DNA of 64,000 bases from Tubiluchus corallicola. Taxonomy: Eukaryota; Priapulida; Priapulimorpha; Priapulimorphida; Tubiluchidae. The position numbers were made by a program, and so were the translations under genes. Location: assembly GCA_030141605.1 (NCBI GenBank), contig JAQGDQ010000089.1, positions 186,001 to 250,000 of the forward strand, in the 5' to 3' direction. The notes beneath the pieces were generated by a model. It was given only the letters and a program-made list of their open reading frames with translations. It was not told the DNA's origin and did not search any database. Every line of letters begins with the position of its first letter. Position 1 is the stretch's first letter. Below, one piece after another: positions 55,021 through 64,000 of the stretch.

Positions 55021-56687
55021 ATGTCTGGTTTAAGTGTTTGTGAACAACATGATTTTGAAAGAGTAGATCCGAGAATTCAGGTACATTACTTATGCAATAA
55101 ATAAAAAGCCAATAACAAATTTAATAATAATACTGTCACACTGCTCATGTTTAGGGCATTAGTCATTAGTCTAGATTGAAAGTAAAACTGTTTTTTGTAC
55201 CTAAAAAAACGTTTTTTAAATGCGAGAAAAAATGCATATTCGTTAAATTTTTTTTAGCAATTCAGCTCATTACAAGCCTGAATCTGGCGCTCAAAAGTGC
55301 ACACTACTAATATTGAACAGTTTGTTCCAAGCATAATTTTCAAAGGTGAAACATCCGTGCTAAGTATCTTAGCCACGTTCAAAATTTCAAATGTGCCTAT
55401 TGTTAGTAAGCTAGATTTTTAGTTTAGTGTGATATATCAGAAGACTTTATCACATCGCAATTGTATCATTAGAGTTAACAATAAATGCAGTGTTTCATGG
55501 CAATAATAAATCTCTAAGTCATGTCAACAATCTGCTTTATGTAAAAATGAATGATGAATAACTATTTTGATAAACTTAACATTAACATTAACACTGTGAT
55601 AAAATTAACATGTGAAAATTAAATAGTAAATAAAGCAGGGTGTTCATAGCTTTTTGTTTGCAGGTGATTTACTTTTTTTATATTCTCAGTAGTACTTATG
55701 TTTCATGGCTGATGCTGTAATTGTGAGTGGTTAATAAACTAATAATTGATTAATAACAATTAATAAACTAATAATTTTGCCAGAAATAAAACTAAGAGCT
55801 GTGCTTACAGATTTCCAGTATTTCGTTTATCATTTACCTGCTTGTTTGGACTGTATTTCATGGGTGCTGGCCGGCAAACGCACTGACGCACGTGCATCCA
55901 CAGAATTCCTTAAGAAAATTTTTTATGGCTAAATAAATTTTTTAGCAGTAAACCAAGGCACACAGCAACCCCCGAGCAGCAAATTTGCATAGGAAGTTAT
56001 GTTTATGCATGTCACTTACATAGTGTCGATTCTGAACTGTGAGTGGGCTGTAAACTTAACAGTCTCAAATCAGTTTTATGTTTGACTATCCACCTTTTGC
56101 TGGGTAGATAATCTTGACACTAAATAAATTAAGCTTAAGTAATGGGTCATACGCATTGCAATGTATTACGAACTACTACAGTAGAATACAATGAATATTA
56201 CTCAGGTAAATGTAGATAAATATATTTATTAAAACAGAATTTTTCACGTTTGAGGAAGTCTATGTACCAGAATTTAGATCTCATTTGATGCCTCTAAAAT
56301 GTGTTTAAATACAGAAAAATGCGTTGGTGGCCGGCGCTCGGCCTCCCCCCCCCCCCCGGATCCTTCTGGGGGAGCTCACAGCACTCCCCCAGTTACCCTA
56401 GCTGCTTATGTGTCAAATTTTTTAAACTCTGGCGGTGCCCATGCTGTATGTTGACTACAAATTTATGAAAGAATGCATGATAATGGGAAAAATGTTCTCT
56501 CTGGTTAAATATAGTTTTAATTGCTGTAGGTAAAACATGAAACACCCAGTATTTTGAAGTCTGAATGCATTATTTCAGACTTTTTTGCTATTTAATAAAT
56601 TCATCAACAACTGCATATTTCTAGGGAGAGCTAGAAGCGCTGAACAATGCTACAGACGAAATTAATCGACTGGAGACTGAAGTCGAC
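55021..56687 (+). CDS. SH3BP5 (Sab/parcas) homologue, first two coding exons, 3' partial
   Basis: Exon 55021-55080 (MSGLSVCEQHDFERVDPRIQ) ends at CAG|GTACAT. Exon 56625-56687 (GELEALNNATDEINRLETEVD) lies between TTTCTAG and GAC|GTAAGT; both phase 0. The joined segment VDPRIQ-GELE..LN..TD.INR.ETE is the conserved N-terminus of SH3BP5 and SH3BP5L, and the exon boundary falls inside it. Vertebrate SH3BP5 binds the Btk SH3 domain, sits on the mitochondrial outer membrane as a JNK docking protein, and acts as a Rab11 GEF through its long coiled coil. The rest of that coiled coil must lie beyond the right edge: I find no later exon up to 64000. The ATG is the first in frame and gives a short N-terminus. 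Confidence 0.85.
56340..56400. repeat. Poly-C run and small hairpin
   Basis: A run of about 14 C at 56345-56358 is followed by CTGGGGGAGctcacagcaCTCCCCCAG, a perfect 9-bp stem. It lies in intron 1 of the SH3BP5-like gene. Confidence 0.6.
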
Positions 56688-56899
56688 GTAAGTTGTGTAA
56701 TTATAGACATTTTATAACATAACTTATAATGGTTTAAGTTTGCATTGTGCCAGCCCTGAACGAACTATCTACAGTACTATATAGTACTCTGACTCTTGAG
56801 CAATAGCGTAGCTTGGTGAAGATATTATGCAATGTTCTTTGTTTTCATAAGAGTTTTTTCCTGTTTGTCTTTGGGACAGAATAGTGTTGAATAGTGCAG

Positions 56900-57393
56900 T
56901 TATTTTTGTGGAACCTACAAAATGTGGGATTGTTGATTTAACCTGTTAAAACACCGTCCCTGCAAACTTTTTAACAAGCCTCATTATTAGTTACTTTTTG
57001 CTTTTCTAAAAGTAAATAATATTTAAAATTGCATTTGTGAACACAATCTAGTATTCATAATTTCGTTTGAATTGATTTCATAATTTTCTTACTTCCAGAG
57101 ATCTGCTCAACTTCCTACTGTGTAACTAGCATTGTGTTATGTGATGTTATTTTTGTGGAACCTACAAAATGTGGGATTGTTGATTTAACCTGTTAAAACA
57201 CCGTTCCTGCAAACTTTTTAACAAGCCTCATTATTAGTTACTTAATGTTTTTTTAAAAGTAAATAATATTTAAAATTGCATTTGTGAACACAATCTAGTA
57301 TTCATAATTTCGTTTGAATTGATTTCATAATTTTCTTACTTCCAGAGATCTGCTCAACTTCCTACTGTGTAACTAGCGTTGTGTTATGTGATG
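56900..57393. repeat. Tandem duplication of a 247-bp unit
   Basis: Copy 1 is 56900-57146 and copy 2 is 57147-57393, nearly identical apart from a cluster of changes near AGTTACTTTTTGC / AGTTACTTAATG and a few single bases. The unit contains a strong acceptor-like TTTTCTTACTTCCAG. It lies in intron 2 of the SH3BP5-like gene, about 210 bp after exon 2. Confidence 0.95.
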
Positions 57394-60300
57394 CTCTATT
57401 TATTAACAATGGCCTGAATTATTAGTCTTGCAAAGGGCTCATGAATGGGCACAGTTACTCTAATTGATTGTTTTGCTTATTGACATCATTGCATTGTATT
57501 TACATTGTTTTTGAGCCTTGCAATAATGGATAGAAATATTGTTTGTTCACACTTCTTGACCCGCTGTCTAATCCTGTTTTCTTGTGTTGGAACTTTGCTG
57601 AATCTCTTCTTGATCTCTTCTAAAGCAAGAAATACACGAATCAATGAAATTTTTGTAACCACAAGATACTTTGTTCTAAACATCTGAGTAGGCTTTTCAA
57701 TACATTTTAAAACAGTATCAACAGTTTCTGTAGGCGAGATGAATTAATTTACTAATGCTAATTTTGGAGCTTCCAGTTAACTTAGTGCTCTCAATTTTGC
57801 ATTGGCCAGCTTATGAGATTGCCAGCATTTTATAATCACAATAGTCCATGTTTAGGGTTGGGTTATGTTCTAAAAGAATATTTGTAATAGGATTAGTTGT
57901 TGAGATTAGGCTGTACGTTGCAATAACACGGAAGACTCGCTGAACAGTTCCAGTTTTAATGCTTGAGGTTCGTAGCATTCATATTTAATTTGCTGCATGG
58001 GTCATAGTTGACGTTAATTGCTCATATTGTAAGTATGATCCAGTCTTGCTGACAAATTGATACTACGAAGTTATTAAATTGTTAGCACAAATTAATTCTG
58101 TCAATGGTGTGCTTTTTCAGGAGTGAAATGTGCTGTTGAATGTTTAACTTGTCAGTTGTCTGTCAAATTGGTCACATGGTTGAGTGAAAAAGTTGTGTTT
58201 TTTATGCTTGACAGTTTTGGCATGACTTTTAGCTTTCTTGTTTGCCACGCGCCAGTGTCCTTTTTTTATTAGATCTATGTATGTCTATTCATGGACTGCT
58301 CAATTTAAGCGGCTTTTTTGACAGTTTAGGGAAATGTAAGTCCAAGCAGAACTAGGTTGTGAGGTTATTATCGTGTTGCTGTCGAAAGAGACAGTCAGCT
58401 ATGGTTCATGAGAGTTAGCACTTAGCACTCCAGTCAATTGCAGTCAAAAACTTAAGAGTAAATGCTGACACTTTGATCAAATTATTTTTCCTTGAGTGCC
58501 ATATGACTTGAATGAAGTCAATGTAATTTTAATAAAAGTGTTGTTGGCTAAGGAAGTAAGCCAGTAAGCCTACAGATTCGGTATAAGCTATCTAGTTCAG
58601 AATGATAATTGAATTAGGAAAACCACTCGATTCTGTTCTCCTAAGTGGTTGACCCACTGGCACTGGCTTGCTTGTTCTTTGCCATTTCATCTATTGTCAC
58701 TTACTGTAATCAGTTAAAATTAATTGTAATTATTTTTGCTTGTAAAAAGCAAAGTTGTTCATATGTTGTGTGAATAGATTTTATGATGGCTTAACAAAAA
58801 TAATTTTTACTGAACAATAAAATAACTAATCGTAATGTTGACATGCACTGCACATGACACGCAGGCCTGTTCTCGTTGTCCGGAAGCATGGCTTCGTTAT
58901 AACCGACTTGTCAGGTATCGTTCTAACTATCCGACAAGCATAAACGAGTCTGTTATATCCGAAGTCCATTATAACGAGGGTTTACTGTATAATTGGATAA
59001 AAATTATTATTAGAAACTATTTTTATCAGTTGTTTATTGAATTGCTGCTGCCGCAACATTTTATTAAGCGTAGTTCTTCTTAATTTCATTTTGCTGGGGT
59101 TTTGAGCAGCACCGTATAGTAGCAACGTTTCATTGCGTATGCAACTTTAATTATGGATTAAGTACATGTATTTAATTTTAAACAGTTCTGAGGACTGTAG
59201 CTATTCCAAAACTGTCTGCATTTAGCTTTTTGGGGTCAGTGATCGTGCGGCAAGAGTCAATAAACGCAATTCATTAAATTTTAAGAAAAGATTACTGCAT
59301 ACCAACGATTAATTCTAATTTGGTGATCGTGTTGTATTTTATTATAATTCATGCAGGTGAGATAAAATTACATGATACGAATGTGCCATATCCCTTCGTC
59401 TACAGTGGCACTAAAATGCACGTTAACTCAGAAGTTGAACTCATAAAATGCTGTGAATGATATTAACCAAGAAAACTAGATCACATTCTTAAAATGAGCA
59501 TTAAATCAGCTGAAAGTTTTGCCTTTTTTCTGTAAGCTCCGTTACTATTTATGTCAGCTGAAACTTCGCTACTTGTGGTTGACTGGTGACATTGACCTCT
59601 GTACGACTTATTATAAACAACTAATGACTTTTTCTGGCATTAACATGAAGACACTTCTATAGATGGTGTAGCTCGCTTACCAGGGTTTTATTATCTTGCG
59701 TTAGCTAGGGGATACCCAGGGTGAAAAGTTTATTTAGCTTATTGAAAACAATCTTATATTCAACCTGCGATAAGAAATATTTATAAAGCTAACTATAAAA
59801 AGCTACCCATAAAAAGTTATATTTAACATAAATCTGGTTTATGACGTGTGTGAATTAGGCGTCATATAATATAATATTGACTTGTAATATCAAGCCAATG
59901 TACGGTATCAAACTTTCTTGACTACGTCTTAGGAATAAACATTTTCTTGTTTACAAAATATCCATATGGATTTACTACTCTACATTATAATTGTCATTAA
60001 TACATCCAACCTAATATGTAACCTATAATAAAATAAAGTTTGGCACTTCCACTAGAGACGACCCTCTTAAAATGAGCATAACAATTAACTGTAGACATTG
60101 TTCGAACATTTATAAGTGGATTTGGTAAATAAGCTGCTTGTTGTATTGTTTTATGACGTTGTATAAGTGGGTGCTGGTGATTTCTCTTCTCGCCAAACTT
60201 CAACTTTCCAGGCACAGCTCTATTTTTTGGATTTGTAATGCACAGGAAATACAGTTGAAAAAAATCAGAACCGCCAATTACGCACCTAAATAGAAAGGAC

Positions 60301-63300
60301 ACAAAAAGCACAAGATGTCACTAACAACACGTCAGTTTCTTGTTTACTTGAACGTTTCTTATAAATAGCCAAAACGACAAACTGTGTCTTCTGTGGGACA
60401 CGAGTAATAACTTATTAAGGTTACATTAATCACAATAGACCTAAGTAGTAACTAAGAAAGAATACATGTTAATTGATCATCAGAAATTCCAGGCCAATAA
60501 TAGAATGGCCAATCTAAATGACTATGAGAGATGGAATTTTGGGCACTGTTGCAAATTATTGCCGAGCTGAATGGAAGACCTAGTTCTCCTCTTGAATTCC
60601 TTGTCTTTTGTTAATGATCTATTGTTTAATTGCTTAGATTTTATCGCTTCTAATAACACTTGCTAACTAACAATTAACATCAATTTGGTTGTGGATTGGC
60701 TTGCTGGTATTTCTAGTTCACTGACTTCAGTTGTCCATTGACCATTCTTTCATCTTGCTGTGGCTCTTTATATAGGTCAGTTTAAAAAGTGAAACCGACC
60801 TAGTTTAGAGTGAATTCCAGTACTAGCGTAAGCTGCATTGGTCTCTCGAATTTTACTTTAACCTATTTTCAGCTGTGAGTTGAATTTTACTGTGAGAATT
60901 TGAGTTGGTTTCGCAAATTTTATTCCCTTTTTATTGCCAGTTTTATAAGAAGACATTTATTTTCACTGCTGAGCACCACTTGCCCAAAAAGTGCTAATGT
61001 AACAAAGGAACTCGAACACGTAAAATGAGTGGCATACATCGGAACCTTCTGGCCACTGGTCATTTCTATTCGAACTGAATTCTTTTGATTTTAGCACCTA
61101 GTAATAGCCTAGGTCTGCGTGCTAGCTATGTACGTTTCAAGAACCAACCTATGTAAAAGTTGCATTGGCATTTGTCTGTTTTCTTTTATAACCTTAGAGA
61201 CCTATCGAACATGTCAGTAGATTTTACAATATAAAAGAACGATCCTAGCATGTTTAACTTGAAATTTTTCTATCATTGTAGTCACCCGAGGCGTATTCTG
61301 CACTTTGCTTTCATTTAGTTAAACATTTGGCCTTATCCGGGCACAAGTTTGACGAAATTATCCTGTTTACTATTCGCTGTCGAGTATTATTCCCTATATG
61401 GAGCGTGCATCATGCTCTTTACAAATAGATCAATAAACTGATTTCGCAAATATTTACTTACATATTGTCCCTTTTTTTAGTTGCCCTGATATATGAATAG
61501 TTGATTGACACGAAGGTGTTCACATTCGGTAAAGCAATTTAAAGATTAAGTCATTTTTCTCACCAAAAGTGTAATTTTTTCTCTCGTAACATTTCCAGAT
61601 AATATAATAAAGAGTTCGTTGATCTGTCACTCTGCATCATTTGAGCATTCGAACATTCTCGTTTTCCTTGAACTACTTTTATAATACATTAAGAAACTTG
61701 CAAGATTTGTTTGCGTACTTAAACCCTGGATTAACTGGTCGAACGAATGGGATTGGGATTTCTTTAAAATTTGCACATAGCGTTCATTGTAATAATTCAG
61801 ATCAAATTTTATTGATGAGAAATTATAGGTCTGTTGCTTGTCAGAAGTGCCCTGTACAGGGTTGGAGGAAAACCTTAGGTAGCGTGAGAAACTTTTGTCT
61901 AGAATGTGGAATTATAATGGTGCATAATAATTGAACACATTAAACTTTCTTTGCATAAATAGTAATTTATTCATTTTTGAAATCTTCAGATCATAGGATT
62001 TTCTTAAGTGAAGTAGCTATTTGTGTTCAGGCCTTCTATAATAGCCTAATGGATTTTGGTAATTTTTCAAAATCGCTTCTGGGTTAAACTGATGGTCTGT
62101 TTGTAATAATTTTTTTCTTGTATTATAGGACCCCTCAAAGGCTCAAACATACACAACAACCGTTTACAACTGGAAAACTGTATTTATACAGATGATGTAG
62201 TTTATTTAGAAAATTGAAAGTATTACAACGAAAGTAGAAGCTGTAGTAGACAGTAATTTTCCCAGTTTGCCCTTAATTCGTAATCATTTTCATGTAGCCG
62301 AAAAATGCCAATTTTTTCTATGGAATCAATGTGACTCCGCTTTTCAGTGTCGAGCGAGGATCTTGGATCAGGGAACGACTAGCCGGTCTATTGTCACATT
62401 TGTCAGGACTTATTGTCCAGCGGATCTTTATCAGGGTATTTCCGCAAGTTCTGTTCCGGTCATCTTATATTAGAGATTTTCTACAGTTCTTTTGCGTTAA
62501 GCAACCTTCCTTTAATCAACTCCTCGACTGCGTTTTATCACACAAAGCTTAAAAAGTTTCATCCGGTGGTAAATTGTAATGCTTTCAGTTTTCTAAATAA
62601 ACTGCACCATATGTGTAAAATACAGTTTTCCAATTGTAAACGGTCGTTGCGTATGATTAAGTGAAGCCTACTATATAAATAGTCGAAGGAATCCATTATT
62701 ACAAACATCTGTCCATCCGTTTAATGCAGAAGTAATTATGGAAAATTACCAAAACACATTAGGCAATAGAAAGCCTGAGCAATACAGCAGCCATTTCACC
62801 AAAGGAAATCCTACTCTCTGAAAATTTCAAAAATGAATGTATGTCCCCATTTAGTTGGTTTTATACTGCTGAATTTGTACAATTTCACTACACGGTTTAT
62901 CCGAACCGATATAACTACTTTTATGCCTATTCAAAAAACTAACACTATTTGCAATGAAATTTATTCATTATTTTCAACATTATATTTTATTTTTAGACTT
63001 CGTTTAACCTACATACATGAGTAATGGGGGAGTATAGACAAGGGTTTGTCTGTGCAAGCTAGCCTTGTAGCGGTTATTAGTTTTAGCGTAGACAGGCTAC
63101 AGTGTTAATAGAATGAATTTTAACCAAATTAAATTTTGATTTCCTCGTGTCGTTGTGCTTGTACAGCGTCAGTTTACCATAATTGCATTTTCTCGAATTT
63201 TGATGACATATTTTCGGGTCACGTGACATGCATTCCGAACATTCCAATTCTTTGTAAATTGCGAAGTTTTGCAAAACGTTGACGCTTCGTTGTCCCACTT

Positions 63301-64000
63301 TCATTCAGTTCTTCATTGTTGGCGTTCTGGCAGCCTGCCAATTTCGTGATGTCCAGAGGACCAGAACTCGCTACTCTTCGTGGAATGATGAAATTGCATG
63401 AATAGTATACAGGAACTAGAATTCTATATTCCACCAAGGATGGGTGGCATTAAGGGACTGGTCTGACTGGAAAAAGAGAACATAATAAAAAGTTAATATT
63501 TGGTAAATTGTGCGGTTTCTCTTGGTAACGAGGTCCCAATACTGTATTGCCTTTTGTCGCAGTATTCCAATTTGAAGTAAGCAATTAGCGGCCTGTTGCT
63601 AAATTTTGATAGTGTACTCTTTGCGAGCATCATTTAGTCAACTTGAGTACTGTACCTAACCTAAATTGACCAAAATGGACCTAAGCTCAAACATTACTTC
63701 ACCTTTCAAAAATGATGTTGGTCATTATGCCCCCCCCCCTCCTCCAATGAAATGCTTACCGAAATATCCATGTCAGCCTTAGCACTTTAGTAAACAGAAT
63801 TGGTAGCGCCGAAATTGTTTGATAATAAGAATGAGAATAAGAAGTCACGAAAATGTAAAAGAAAACAAAAATAAGACAGAAGGGAAAACTTGATACACAT
63901 TTCGAGTATTCTTCTCATGTTGATGATCGTGAGATCACGAAAGGAAATTTGATAAAAATAAAATAACAAATTTATATATTTCATAATCTTATTATATGCC
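57394..64000. other. Intron 2 of the SH3BP5-like gene and beyond: no gene recognised
   Basis: About 6.6 kb of AT-rich sequence. Apart from the Tigger-like fragment near 58850-58990 and a C-rich run near 63728-63737 I see no exon of the SH3BP5 coiled coil, no RNA gene and no other coding signal. Minus-strand open frames near 60000-60311 and 63083-63437 lack recognisable motifs. Confidence 0.45.
58850..58990 (-). mobile_element. Fragment of a pogo/Tigger-type element
   Basis: On the minus strand, from 58988: TACAGTAAACCCTCGTTATA, with further GTTATA and TCGTT blocks inward. The TA-CAGTAAACC-(C)TCGTTATA terminus is typical of Tigger-derived repeats. No matching left end is seen, so it is truncated. 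Confidence 0.5.

Noticed and set aside
55862-56338. GGCCGGC-containing inverted similarity at the two ends of this interval
   Set aside because: Only about 17 bases match and no target duplication is seen; too weak to call an element.
59997-60311. 104-codon minus-strand frame
   Set aside because: No recognisable motif, no splice or promoter context; not supported as a gene.
62104-62220. Possible further SH3BP5 exon after TTGTATTATAG
   Set aside because: The translation shows none of the conserved coiled-coil residues expected after the first two exons.

Overview
This is an AT-rich, intron-dense animal nuclear window. Nearly every intron obeys GT-AG, exons are short (50-290 bp), and introns and flanks are full of eukaryotic transposons: a BEL/Pao LTR element, hAT, Tc1/mariner-like and PIF/Harbinger elements, non-LTR remnants and tRNA-derived SINEs. 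The best-preserved gene resembles insect neuroglian closely, so I infer a bilaterian invertebrate. I cannot name the phylum.

Layout, all three genes on the + strand. (1) 911-19644: the last eight coding exons of a single-pass membrane protein that enters from the left edge. It has an ectodomain stalk, one transmembrane helix, a lysine-rich juxtamembrane segment and a long acidic, Ser-rich tail. The family is uncertain; the stalk is weakly neurexin-like. Its fifth intron holds a young, apparently intact BEL/Pao retrotransposon in antisense (10405-18485), with 429-bp LTRs differing at 3 positions and a 5-bp target duplication. (2) 23613-51550: a complete neuroglian/L1CAM-family gene. I assembled 24 constitutive coding exons plus one predicted cassette exon. 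Every splice phase closes, giving about 1356 residues: signal peptide, 6 Ig domains, 5 fibronectin-III domains, the family-typical GWFVGMM membrane segment and a cytoplasmic tail. (3) 55021 to beyond the right edge: the first two coding exons of an SH3BP5 (Sab/parcas) homologue, with the hallmark VDPRIQ-GELE junction.

The most interesting biology is the neuroglian tail. It keeps the family's KPL-SDDS-like block but I see no FIGQY ankyrin-binding motif. It carries instead a PPxY motif, an SH3-type proline run and a C-terminal DTFV, a class I PDZ ligand pattern. The tail also has a frame-preserving 60-nt candidate cassette exon, in an intron with a 31-bp minisatellite and a hAT transposon on either side, and a 9-nt tandem donor. 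This suggests a homophilic adhesion molecule whose cytoskeletal coupling may run through PDZ/WW/SH3 partners and be tuned by splicing.

Several transposons are defined to the base by target-site duplications: hAT at 395-830 (ATATTACT), 47684-49001 (CATATTAG) with a nested 96-bp hAT MITE at 48400-48495 (ACGCCGCT), a weaker candidate at 52991-53446 (ATGTAGGC), and a PIF/Harbinger element at 22597-23409 (TTA) that still carries a decayed MADF-domain exon. All exon models, identities and motif calls were made by eye without searches.
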